This document shows positions 1 to 7,159 of a stretch of 64,000 nucleotides of DNA, piece after piece. Position 1 is the stretch's first letter; every line of letters begins with the position of its first letter. A model generated the notes under the pieces. It had not been told where the DNA came from, searched no databases, and was given only the letters and a program-made list of their open reading frames with translations. This DNA is from JANRIC01 sp033765345 (GTDB lineage: Bacteria > Bacteroidota > Bacteroidia > Cytophagales > Microscillaceae), in NCBI GenBank assembly GCA_033765345.1, contig JANRIC010000185.1:16563-80562 (forward strand), in the 5' to 3' direction. Position numbers and translations under genes: made by a program.

Positions 1-594
1 GTCAAGAAGCTCCACATTGCCTATACGCTCCACTTTGAAAGCCTTGACCTGCGCACTTTCCGGTTCGTAGGCTTGGAGGGTGCTGTAGTTATCCCCAAAC
101 ATCAGCGGCTCCACGAGGCGGTCACGAATACTTTGGGTATTGGCGGAGTGATATTTCTTGAGGATTACGCAGCGATGCTCCTCGATGGCTTGCGCCAGCT
201 TACGAATTAGAGCCGCATTGACGGTTTTGAGGTAGTTTTCGGCCAGGGGTTGTAATTCAGAATGGATAAAAAGCTTCTTAAAGATCGAGTCCCTGAGTGG
301 ATTTTGTTCGCTCCTTCCTCGCAGCAGGTCTCGCAGCAGTTGGCTTTCTTCAAAGGTAAACAACACACCCTTTTCGGCGGGGTACTTGTCTATGATCAGG
401 AAAAAACAATTGTTCGCATCCTGATCTATCAGATAACCCAGGTCTTCCAGCAATTCCATATATCGCTGTACCGTTCGTTTATGTTTACCCACATAACGCG
501 CAAGTTGTTCTAAGGTCTTGTAGGGTCTTTCGGAAAGGTGTCGAATCAATTGAAAAACTTTCAGCATTTTCTGCTGTTCTATATAGCCACTCAT
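1..594 (-). CDS. WYL-domain HTH transcriptional regulator (C-terminus cut by window edge)
   Basis: The minus strand is open from an ATG at 594 to the window edge, giving 198 residues without a stop, so the gene is partial. Residues about 10-60 form a winged HTH of the HTH_11/DeoR type (TLEQLARYVGKHKRTVQRYM), and residues about 115-198 look like the start of a WYL ligand-sensing domain (RLVEPLMFGDNYSTLQAY). The family consists of cytoplasmic DNA-binding regulators that sense nucleic acids or small ligands, often near defence genes. The target is unknown. The left neighbour lies outside the window, and the divergent right neighbour region (595-1134) has no credible gene. Confidence 0.8.
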   Translation of the reverse strand, partial: MSGYIEQQKMLKVFQLIRHLSERPYKTLEQLARYVGKHKRTVQRYMELLEDLGYLIDQDANNCFFLIIDKYPAEKGVLFTFEESQLLRDLLRGRSEQNPLRDSIFKKLFIHSELQPLAENYLKTVNAALIRKLAQAIEEHRCVILKKYHSANTQSIRDRLVEPLMFGDNYSTLQAYEPESAQVKAFKVERIGNVELLD

Positions 595-939
595 CGGATC
601 AAATTTTGGGTTGAATATTTGGTAAGATAAGCGTATTTGGCTGAATTTAAAACACATTGTAATAAATTAGGTGTTTTTGAATAATTCAGCCTTAAAATTT
701 GGTGTTTGATGGATTAAGGAGGAGTTTTAGAAAATAATTTGGGAGTTTAATTCAAATAAATTAATGTTTTTTGGAAGGCTTATTAAAACCCGGAAAGGTT
801 TAGCTGTATTTGTTGCCTGCCTAATGGGTCTTGTAATATTTGATCAGGATTATAAAAAAAACGGGGCTTATCTGACAAATTGTGTGGATAATACATATTG
901 GTTCTTCCAAGTCGCCGTAGTCTGTGTTCTTACTACCCA

Positions 940-972
940 AGCGAAGGGGTCGCTTAAAGCGACCCCTTCGCT
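940..972. repeat. Perfect 16-bp inverted repeat
   Basis: The arm agcgaaggggtcgctt (940-955) is followed by a single base and its exact reverse complement (957-972). No T-tract follows, so it is not a standard terminator. It sits among other hairpins in a gene-free region and looks like a REP-type or mobile hairpin element. Confidence 0.8.
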
Positions 973-992
973 GCCCAATAAACCTCCGCCCA

Positions 993-1012
993 GCTTGGTG
1001 TCTTCACCAAGC
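993..1012. repeat. 8-bp inverted repeat hairpin
   Basis: gcttggtg (993-1000), loop tctt, caccaagc (1005-1012). It is a perfect stem next to the larger palindrome at 940-972 and the repeat at 1071-1107. Confidence 0.65.
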
Positions 1013-1070
1013 CCCGGTTGAGTGAAAATACAGTGCTAGAATCCTCTTACTCTTAACTCCATTCTCCATT

Positions 1071-1107
1071 CTAATTCCCTGGTCTGTGTGCCACAGACCA
1101 GGGAGTA
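1071..1107. repeat. 37-nt hairpin repeat, copy 1
   Basis: The core is ccctggtctgtg - tgc - cacagaccaggg, a perfect 12-bp stem with a 3-nt loop, flanked by ctaatt and agta. A second copy at 1946-1982 in the same orientation differs at only two positions. The two copies bracket the toxin-antitoxin pair. Confidence 0.85.
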
Positions 1108-1134
1108 GATGGATTGATTAGTAGTTTTTGGGTT

Positions 1135-1524
1135 TTACCAAATCAGGCTAATATTATAATTTTTAAAAGCTTCATCTTTACCGATGATGGGCATCTGATG
1201 GTTTTGTGCTTGGGCAATAATCATCCTATCGAAGGGATCTTTGTGATGAAAGGGCAAAGCTGAAAGTATAAAAGTAGCTTCCATCTCAATCGCTAACAAT
1301 TCAATGGAGTCTTCCAGAAGTCTATATTTCAACTCTTGAAAAGAAAGTGGCAAAATAAGTTTGCCAATACTGATTTTGATAGCCATTTCCCACACAGAAA
1401 CCACACTCAGAAAAATTTGATTCTTTCTGTCTTCTATCAGTTCTTTTGCAGTTTGAGAAAGTTGATTATCTCCGGACAAATACCAAAGCAGTGTATGTGT
1501 ATCTATGATATATTTTTGCATCAT
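1135..1524 (-). CDS. vapC: PIN-domain ribonuclease toxin (VapC-like)
   Basis: 129 residues, the usual size for a VapC/PilT N-terminal domain toxin. Acidic residues at the expected PIN positions are visible: D9 in YIIDTHTLLWYL near the N-terminus, E46 in SVVSVWEMAIK, and D99 in HHKDPFDRMIIAQA. This matches the Mg2+-dependent RNase active site of the family. The start ATG at 1524 overlaps the stop of the upstream antitoxin (ATGA), so translation is coupled. A second in-frame ATG lies 3 bases further on. Known family members cleave specific tRNAs or rRNA; the target here cannot be read. The pair lies between two copies of a hairpin repeat. Confidence 0.85.
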   Translation of the reverse strand: MMQKYIIDTHTLLWYLSGDNQLSQTAKELIEDRKNQIFLSVVSVWEMAIKISIGKLILPLSFQELKYRLLEDSIELLAIEMEATFILSALPFHHKDPFDRMIIAQAQNHQMPIIGKDEAFKNYNISLIW

Positions 1525-1733
1525 TCAGGCATATAATCTTTAAAATCCTGTAATTCAGCATCAAAATCATCGGACATCTTAATACCTGGGCAGCTACCAA
1601 ATCCGCCTCTTTTTTCATTTTCAGGCGTTTTTATCTGATATTTACTCATCAAAAAGTCTAAAAAAAGCAGGGCTTCTTCTTTGGCTTTTTCGGGTAGCTG
1701 CGAAAACTGCTGTAATAAGAGTTGATTATCCAT
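1521..1733 (-). CDS. Antitoxin partner of the PIN toxin (DUF2281-like)
   Basis: 70 residues from ATG 1733 (MDNQLLLQQFSQLPEKAKEE). A longer frame reaches 1790, but the extension is hydrophobic and unlike antitoxins. The N-terminal half resembles DUF2281 antitoxins (short, helical, LP.K..EALLFLDFL). The C-terminal half (GGFGSCPGIKMSDDFDAELQDF) is the usual toxin-binding tail with DFD and L.DF. It should neutralise the PIN toxin and autorepress the operon. Its stop codon overlaps the toxin start. Confidence 0.75.
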   Translation of the reverse strand: MDNQLLLQQFSQLPEKAKEEALLFLDFLMSKYQIKTPENEKRGGFGSCPGIKMSDDFDAELQDFKDYMPE

Positions 1734-1801
1734 ATAACTAAGTATTTTTAGTTTTGATAGCAATCTAAGGATTATTGATTGAATATACAAGCGAAAAATC
1801 T

Positions 1802-1880
1802 TGTCATCCTGTCGTACAGACAGGAACTTTTTACAAATTACGATTCGGTGAAATTAAACAAGTTCCTTGACAGGATGACA
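1802..1880. repeat. Imperfect terminal inverted repeat, MITE-like
   Basis: tgtcatcctgtc (1802-1813) matches gacaggatgaca (1869-1880), and inside this aggaactt (1822-1829) pairs with aagttcct (1860-1867). The 79-bp element has no coding capacity. It lies upstream of the antitoxin gene. A small non-autonomous transposable element or hairpin repeat is the likely identity; no transposase is present. Confidence 0.6.
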
Positions 1881-1945
1881 GGTTGGGGGGCTTAGCCTGA
1901 CGGCTATGGTACAGACACGAACAACGGCAAATAGGCGGAAACAAT

Positions 1946-1982
1946 CTAATTCCCTAGTCTGTGTGCCGCAGACCAGGGAGTA
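1946..1982. repeat. 37-nt hairpin repeat, copy 2
   Basis: Same orientation and flanks as the copy at 1071-1107, with two substitutions (ccctagtctgtg / gccgcag). One substitution breaks a stem pair. It lies upstream of the antitoxin, so the two copies flank the toxin-antitoxin operon. Confidence 0.85.
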
Positions 1983-1994
1983 CAAATTCTCAAT

Positions 1995-2050
1995 TACCCA
2001 CTAACCACTACCCACTACCCACTACCCATTAACCATTAACCATTAACCAT
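1995..2050. repeat. Tandem 7-bp repeat, 8 units
   Basis: Eight uninterrupted 7-mers of consensus taMccaY, moving from tacccac to taaccat. The array ends 2 bases before the stop codon of the TolC-like gene. It is probably slippage-prone and resembles, on the other strand, the 7-mer array at 59481-59672. Confidence 0.85.
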
Positions 2051-2052
2051 TC

Positions 2053-3366
2053 TCAAAGCTCCGCATTGGCTTTTTGCCATTTGATCTGAGCCAGCAAATA
2101 GGTATACAAAGCCTCAAGGAGGTTATTTTGTGCTGTTTGAAGGCTGTATTCGGAGTTGCGGTAGTCAGCGTAGGTCAGATTGGCCTGATCAAGTTTGACC
2201 TTGTCTCCTTCCAGTACAGTTTGAGCCAATCGCAGATTTTCTTCGGCTAGTTTGAGGTTTTCGCTGGCATTCAGCCATTCTATACGCGCCGATTCAGCTT
2301 CATAATTCAGGTCAAGTGATAGTTTTGCCAAGTTATTCTCATTGATTTCCTGCCGGAGTTTGTATTCTTGCCGGGTCTGAGATTTGAGTCCACCGTCAAA
2401 AATAGGTATATCCGCCCGGATGCCCACATAGTTGTAGGTAGTCCAACTGTCTGATTCTGCCGGATTGAGGTTTTGGGAGAGTTGCTGTAGGCTAAAGTTT
2501 GCATAAGCTTTGACTGTCGGCAATCTTTTGTTGTTTTGGGCTGTGTAATTCAGTGCGTTGAGTTGCTTTTGCAGGTTTTCCTGTTTGAATTCCACCCTAT
2601 TTTCAATTTGATTTTCCTGGGCTACTTCAGTTCTTGACAAAAGCAACAAACTTTGGAGATTTTCCTTCACTTGGATCGGCGTATTTACGGGCAATCCGAG
2701 CTGATTAATCAGATTTTGTTTGTTTACGGCAAGCGTATTTTTGTCATTTTGCAGAGCAATTCTGGCATTCTCCATATCGAGCGCAAAGCGGGCACGGTCT
2801 GAGGCAGTCAGATTGGCATTTTGGAATTTGACCTCGGCCTGTTGGTCATAGACCCGGCGACGTGCTACATTTTCCTGAGATAATTTTACCTTTTCTTCCT
2901 GGAGAAGCACTGCATAATACGCTTGTGCAATGGCAAGGCGAATGTCTATGCGGATTTTTTCCAGATTTTGCTCGGAAATTTGTTGGTTTAGCACAGCGAC
3001 ACTTTTATCGTTTTGATTATCGGGGCTGAAGATCGTCTGATCTACATTCAAGCCCACTGAAAAGTTAAACGGTGTACCAAAGCGGCTTCGGAGATCTCCC
3101 TGATCGGTTTGGATGACGTTTTGCTGGCGTTGCGTATTCCAGCGAAGGTCAGCAGTGCCGCTTACTTGGGGCAGGTTGCGTGTCTGAATTTTACTGAGTT
3201 CCTGTTGAGCAATGCGAATCAAAACCTGTTCATTTTTAAGGTCTAGTCGGTTTTTTTCGCCCAACTCAAGGGCTTCTTTCAGATTTATTTGTATAGTATC
3301 CGATTGGGCGGTTGCCTGCAATACGCCGAAGATGAGCAGGCACATCCCTAAACAATATCTTTTCAT
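2053..3366 (-). CDS. TolC family outer membrane efflux protein
   Basis: 437 residues from ATG 3366; the frame opens 6 codons earlier but the signal peptide starts at MKRYCLGMCLLIFGVLQATA. The mature part is rich in long helices with two related halves (roughly 25-220 and 240-435), containing LKEALELGEKNRLDLKN and later SARIEWLNASENLKLAEEN, typical OEP/TolC duplicates. It should form the outer membrane and periplasmic duct of a tripartite exporter. It is the last gene of a four-gene operon: ATPase, fusion lipoprotein, permease, TolC. The substrate is not visible. Confidence 0.9.
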   Translation of the reverse strand: MKRYCLGMCLLIFGVLQATAQSDTIQINLKEALELGEKNRLDLKNEQVLIRIAQQELSKIQTRNLPQVSGTADLRWNTQRQQNVIQTDQGDLRSRFGTPFNFSVGLNVDQTIFSPDNQNDKSVAVLNQQISEQNLEKIRIDIRLAIAQAYYAVLLQEEKVKLSQENVARRRVYDQQAEVKFQNANLTASDRARFALDMENARIALQNDKNTLAVNKQNLINQLGLPVNTPIQVKENLQSLLLLSRTEVAQENQIENRVEFKQENLQKQLNALNYTAQNNKRLPTVKAYANFSLQQLSQNLNPAESDSWTTYNYVGIRADIPIFDGGLKSQTRQEYKLRQEINENNLAKLSLDLNYEAESARIEWLNASENLKLAEENLRLAQTVLEGDKVKLDQANLTYADYRNSEYSLQTAQNNLLEALYTYLLAQIKWQKANAEL

Positions 3367-3403
3367 GGTTTTGTAAATATGCAAATTTAAATTTTATAAA
3401 AGA

Positions 3404-4528
3404 TTATCCTCTAAAGACCTGTGCCGGTTCCAGGCTGGTAATCCGCCGGATGGCAAACAAACTACCCAAAAAGGCAATCAGAAGCGTGACAAGAAAGAAA
3501 GTAATCTTCAGCCAAAGCGGATGCTCGAAGATGGTACCAGTATTGGCTATACCATTGCGGAAACCCTCTATCAGGAAATAGGCAATGGTAAAACCTACCA
3601 CGGCAAAGATCATCGCCTGCGTCAGAATCAACCTTCGGAGGTATCCATTGGTAGCCCCGATGGCTTTGAGCGTACCATAATCACGGATACGATCGATGGC
3701 TGCCGAATAGAGCGTAAGTCCGATAATCACAAAACCCACAATCAGGGCAAACACGATCAGCGTACCAAAAGAGATGGCAATCCCACTGGAAGATAAAACC
3801 GTGATGATGGTTTCTTTGGCAAATTCCTGACTATCCCAAGCTCTGACACCGCTGATTTCTTGATTGATCAGGGCGATGACTTGGGCGGGGTCAGCTCCTT
3901 TTTTCCAGGTGATCAAAAAGGCACTGGCTTTGCTGTTGGGCAAGTTAGCCAGGCTTCGGGCACGCTCAATGGTGGTAAATCCAAAAGCAGGGTTGGCAAA
4001 TCCACGCACGCCCTTGGTCTGCCCAGCGATAAAAACCTGACGACCATTGATCTCAAAATAATCTCCTGGTTCGGCACCTCCGAGTGTATTTTTATCAAAA
4101 TATTCTGTAAAGATAGCCCCATTCTGCACGAGTAGTTCGGGTTTGCCTATTACTACATTCCAGGGTCCTCCTGCAAAATCGGGGGCTTGAGTACCGATGA
4201 TCCCAATTCCGGTAGATTTTCCATTGGCAAATTTTGCCGAACCCGAAACAAACACAAAAGGATAGACCTTTTCTACCCCATCAATAGATTCTATTTCACG
4301 TCCGAGGCGCATATCCAGCGTAGAGAGCGCATTGGCGTTGGTGGTTTTGTTGTCTACAACCCAGATATACTCACTATTATTGCGTACTAGCACTGACATG
4401 GCATTGATAAGAAAGATAAAAATACCTGTCTGCTGACCCACCAGGAAGACCGACATCACCACGCCGGCCAGAGCACCTATGGATTTGGGTTTGTCATAAA
4501 GAATGAATTTAAAAGCAGTTTTTAACAT
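3404..4528 (-). CDS. FtsX-type ABC exporter permease (DevC-like)
   Basis: 374 residues, close to DevC length and shorter than fused MacB. There is one N-terminal membrane segment (about 14-48, SIGALAGVVMSVFLVGQQTG), a periplasmic domain of about 200 residues, and three C-terminal membrane segments (about 255-370) carrying the FtsX signature region DRIRDYGTLKAIGATNGYL. It forms the inner-membrane part of a MacB/DevC-type mechanotransmission exporter. It lies between the fusion lipoprotein (42-nt gap) and TolC (37-nt gap), consistent with one transcript. Confidence 0.9.
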   Translation of the reverse strand: MLKTAFKFILYDKPKSIGALAGVVMSVFLVGQQTGIFIFLINAMSVLVRNNSEYIWVVDNKTTNANALSTLDMRLGREIESIDGVEKVYPFVFVSGSAKFANGKSTGIGIIGTQAPDFAGGPWNVVIGKPELLVQNGAIFTEYFDKNTLGGAEPGDYFEINGRQVFIAGQTKGVRGFANPAFGFTTIERARSLANLPNSKASAFLITWKKGADPAQVIALINQEISGVRAWDSQEFAKETIITVLSSSGIAISFGTLIVFALIVGFVIIGLTLYSAAIDRIRDYGTLKAIGATNGYLRRLILTQAMIFAVVGFTIAYFLIEGFRNGIANTGTIFEHPLWLKITFFLVTLLIAFLGSLFAIRRITSLEPAQVFRG

Positions 4529-4570
4529 CTTTGGGTGTATTTAAATGAATGTTTTCATACGATCAAGGGC

Positions 4571-5506
4571 TTATTCAAATTCAATCACACATTCCACTCG
4601 GCTTCCGATGAGTACCTGTGCATTGGGGCTTAGTTCTACCCTTACCTCTCTTACTCGGCGATCTTCTAGGTTGTCGGCTTGGTCGCTAAAGAGCGATTTT
4701 TTCTTTAAATAAGGAGAGGTAAAAATGATTTTACCGTCAGCGAGTTTTTTTTGGCTTCCCTGTGGGCGGATAAAGGCTTTTTGTCCGATTTTGACACGAT
4801 CGGCGTAGAGTTCGTCCACTTCTGTAATAGCCATCAGTGCGCCTTCGGGGGCAAACTCGCCAATAGTGGTTTCATTTTTGACATTACTGCCCAGTTTGGT
4901 ATCGATGGCCAGTACCATGCCTTTGGTAGGGGCTTTGATGGCTTTTTTGGTCAATACTGTTTTTTGATAATTTAAATCTGCTTGCAGTTCACCGATTTTA
5001 TTTTCTTGTTGAACCAAGTTTGCCTGGGCGGTTTCTAGTTCTTTGAGGAGATTTTCATAGTTAAACTTGCTATCATCCAGGGTTTGACGGGTAATCGCAT
5101 TTCCTTCAAACATTTTTTGATTTCGCTCATAATTGATTCTTGCGTTTTCGAGGCGTACTTTGGCTGAAGCCAGGGTACCTCGAAAAGCTATGACAGCCGC
5201 TTGTTGGGTCGCAATTTTACTTTCTACTTGTCGGATTTGCGCCGTTTCTATGTCATTTTCCAATTGAACCAATACCTCCCCTTCGTCATAACTTTCATTT
5301 TCTTTGGCATAAATCGCACTTACAATGCCGTTGCTTTCCGCATTGAGGGGCAGTATCTTACCCAAAGGCTCGATGGTTGCTATCCCGACTACCCGACTCA
5401 GCGAATTTTCCAGTTTTTGAGGAGGGGTACTGAGTTGAGGTTTTTCTGCTTGTTTTGAGCAAGCAAAAAGGAATACAAAAAGAGTAAAACAAAATAGATT
5501 TCTCAT
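4571..5506 (-). CDS. HlyD/DevB-family periplasmic adaptor lipoprotein
   Basis: 311 residues from ATG 5506, chosen because the lipoprotein signal MRNLFCFTLFVFLFACSKQ starts there; the lipobox Cys is at position 16. The frame opens 9 codons earlier. A biotinyl-lipoyl-like half (about 45-95, GIVSAIYAKENESYDEGEVLVQ), a long coiled-coil hairpin (about 95-190) and the second lipoyl half (IKAPTKGMVLAIDTKLG) follow, then a beta-barrel domain. This is the adaptor linking the FtsX permease to TolC. Lipid anchoring replaces the membrane helix of HlyD. Confidence 0.9.
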   Translation of the reverse strand: MRNLFCFTLFVFLFACSKQAEKPQLSTPPQKLENSLSRVVGIATIEPLGKILPLNAESNGIVSAIYAKENESYDEGEVLVQLENDIETAQIRQVESKIATQQAAVIAFRGTLASAKVRLENARINYERNQKMFEGNAITRQTLDDSKFNYENLLKELETAQANLVQQENKIGELQADLNYQKTVLTKKAIKAPTKGMVLAIDTKLGSNVKNETTIGEFAPEGALMAITEVDELYADRVKIGQKAFIRPQGSQKKLADGKIIFTSPYLKKKSLFSDQADNLEDRRVREVRVELSPNAQVLIGSRVECVIEFE

Positions 5507-5599
5507 GGTGTTTGAATAAAATAAGGGATCCATAGTTTTAGTAAATAAAGTATTTTTTACCAGGAATAAGACATGGATAAAAATCCAGCTTTCTTTATG

Positions 5600-6283
5600 T
5601 TAGTGACTAAAATCATTTACTTGAGTGACCACTCCATTATTGACCTCCACGATCTTATGGGCATAACGCTTTAATCGTGGATCGTGGGTTACTACGGCTA
5701 CGGCCTTTCCGTCATCGGCAAGGTCACGCAGTTCTCCCATCACTACCTCAAGGGCATTTTTATCCAGTGAGGCTGTGGGTTCATCGCACAAAATCAGTTT
5801 GGGATTGGTGACCAATGCCCGGGCAATCGCAATGCGCTGCTGCTGTCCACCGGAGAGTTGTTTGGGCAAATTGCGCTTCCGATCGGTCATCCCTACAATA
5901 CGCAAAGCTTCGGCGGTACGCTTACGGGCTGTCCCGCTTCCTAGCCCTTGTAGCTTGAGGGGCATCATTACATTTTCTTCGGCGGTAAGGGGTGCCAAGA
6001 GATTAAAATTCTGAAATACAAAACCGATCGTATGAAGCCGAAGCTTTGCGAGCTTATTTTGGCTCATTCGATTGACCTCCTGACCGTCTACCCATAGCCG
6101 ACCTTCAGTAGGGTAAATCACGCAGCCCAGCAATGATAGCAAGGTGGTTTTCCCCGAACCCGAAGGACCGATGATTAATAAAAGTTCACCTTCCTGAATC
6201 TCTAGCGAGGTTTTTTGAAGAGCCACAATTTGCTGGTCTCCGATTTGATAGATTTTATTGACATCTTCCAAACGTGCGATCAT
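5600..6283 (-). CDS. ABC transporter ATP-binding protein (DevA/LolD/MacB type)
   Basis: 227 residues with a complete ATPase set: Walker A GPSGSGKT (39-46), Q-loop region FVFQNFNLLAPLTAEENV, signature LSGGQQQR, Walker B LILCDEPTASLD and switch His in VVTHDPR. The pattern TAEENVMMPL is typical of ATPases that pair with FtsX-type permeases. It is the first gene of the exporter operon and is divergent from a MarR regulator 146 bases away. Confidence 0.93.
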   Translation of the reverse strand: MIARLEDVNKIYQIGDQQIVALQKTSLEIQEGELLLIIGPSGSGKTTLLSLLGCVIYPTEGRLWVDGQEVNRMSQNKLAKLRLHTIGFVFQNFNLLAPLTAEENVMMPLKLQGLGSGTARKRTAEALRIVGMTDRKRNLPKQLSGGQQQRIAIARALVTNPKLILCDEPTASLDKNALEVVMGELRDLADDGKAVAVVTHDPRLKRYAHKIVEVNNGVVTQVNDFSH

Positions 6284-6305
6284 AAAATTTCTAAGATTAG
6301 ATATG

Positions 6306-6330
6306 CAAACTTATTATACAATTACGTAAT
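6306..6330 (-). promoter_or_regulatory. Exporter promoter -7 box and palindromic operator candidate
   Basis: Read on the minus strand, TAAGTTTG (6306-6313) fits the Bacteroidetes -7 consensus TAnnTTTG, 22 bases upstream of the ATPase start. Immediately upstream of it is the perfect 10-bp palindrome attacgtaat (6321-6330). Its position between the two promoter elements suits repression by the divergently encoded MarR protein. The binding assignment is inference. Confidence 0.55.
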
Positions 6331-6390
6331 AAATTTATGCAATATTAATACGTTTTTGTATAAATAACAACAATTTAATTTTTTTTTCTG

Positions 6391-6398
6391 TAAATTTG
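6391..6398 (+). promoter_or_regulatory. -7 promoter box TAAATTTG for the MarR gene
   Basis: Exact match to TAnnTTTG, 31 bases before ATG 6429. It also shows that the in-frame TTG at 6396 is part of the promoter and not a start codon. No convincing -33 TTTG was found at the usual spacing. Confidence 0.5.
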
Positions 6399-6428
6399 TT
6401 GCGGGATTGTAATAAAAAAAAGAAAACT

Positions 6429-7103
6429 ATGGATTCAAGAGACAAATTAGTAGAGATGGTGAATCAGTTTCACACTTATTTAGCGCATAACCCAGAGGCA
6501 GAAATAGAGGATTTTTGCAGATTTTATTTATTGAAGGGGCAGAAGCATCTTGTAGATGCAGATACTTCGGCAGAGTACGCCCGAGAGCGGCATCTGACTG
6601 CTGATTTTTTTGATACTCCTTTCACCATCGAGGGGCAATTGGGAAAAGCCCTGGGCAGATTGACTAAATTTTCATTTATGTATTCCCGTAAAGGTCTAAC
6701 ATCTTTGGGTCTTAATAATCTAGAGGATTTCGTATACCTGGTAACTATCTTCGAGCATGGAACTCCTAAAAAAAGCGAAATCATTCACAAAAACCTTTCA
6801 GAATTTTCCTCAGGCATAGAGGTAATCAAAAGATTAAAAAATTTGGATTTGTTGTATGAATTTCCTGATGAAGACGACCGCCGCTCGAGGCGCGTAGGGC
6901 TTACGCCAAAAGGCATGGAAGTACTCAGGGCTTGTTTTCCTTTGATGACACAAATCGCCTATATGACTTTTGGGGATCTGATGCCAGAAGAAAAAGAAAT
7001 GATTCTCCACATTTTTAGCAAGTTAGACAAAAAACACAGCGATATGTATGACCGTACCAAACAAAAAACTTTTCAGGAGATTTTGGAAATATTCCAGCAA
7101 TAA
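6429..7103 (+). CDS. MarR family winged-helix regulator
   Basis: 224 residues from ATG 6429; an upstream TTG in frame is rejected because it lies in the promoter box. The winged HTH spans about 110-200 (KKSEIIHKNLSEFSSGIEVIKRLKNLDLL, then DEDDRRSRRVGLTPKGME, the MarR wing and end of the DNA-binding domain). It is longer than typical MarR proteins (about 150) because of an extra N-terminal helical region. It lies divergent from the exporter operon and probably controls it in response to a ligand. It converges with dnaB downstream. Confidence 0.85.
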   Translation: MDSRDKLVEMVNQFHTYLAHNPEAEIEDFCRFYLLKGQKHLVDADTSAEYARERHLTADFFDTPFTIEGQLGKALGRLTKFSFMYSRKGLTSLGLNNLEDFVYLVTIFEHGTPKKSEIIHKNLSEFSSGIEVIKRLKNLDLLYEFPDEDDRRSRRVGLTPKGMEVLRACFPLMTQIAYMTFGDLMPEEKEMILHIFSKLDKKHSDMYDRTKQKTFQEILEIFQQ

Positions 7104-7125
7104 GCCTTCATTTGCCTAAAATGCT

Positions 7126-7159
7126 GCCTTTTTAGCAGGTATACCCCAACTAAAAAGGC
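7126..7159. terminator. Bidirectional terminator between MarR gene and dnaB
   Basis: gcctttttag (7126-7135) pairs with ctaaaaaggc (7150-7159), a perfect 10-bp stem with a 14-nt loop. It lies between convergent genes and overlaps the dnaB stop codon. The T and A runs inside the arms allow function in both directions. Confidence 0.6.

Larger units (their letters stand above)
595..1134. other. Gene-free region of 540 bases with stacked hairpins
   Basis: No credible gene is present. The only longer open frame (764-1021, plus) has a low-complexity tail that runs through two hairpins, so it is probably not translated. The stretch 595-763 is AT-rich and should hold the promoter of the WYL gene. The second half holds three successive inverted repeats, at 940-972, 993-1012 and 1071-1107, which are listed separately. 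A short word around 855-872 (A-run followed by CGGGGCTTAT) recurs almost exactly at 11416-11433. Confidence 0.5.

Noticed and set aside
764..1021. Open frame of 85 codons
   Set aside because: It runs through two perfect hairpins, has a Pro/Ser-rich tail and no recognisable domain.
6396..6428. TTG start extending the MarR protein by 11 residues
   Set aside because: The TTG lies inside the -7 box, and the extension is a Lys-rich run without family support.
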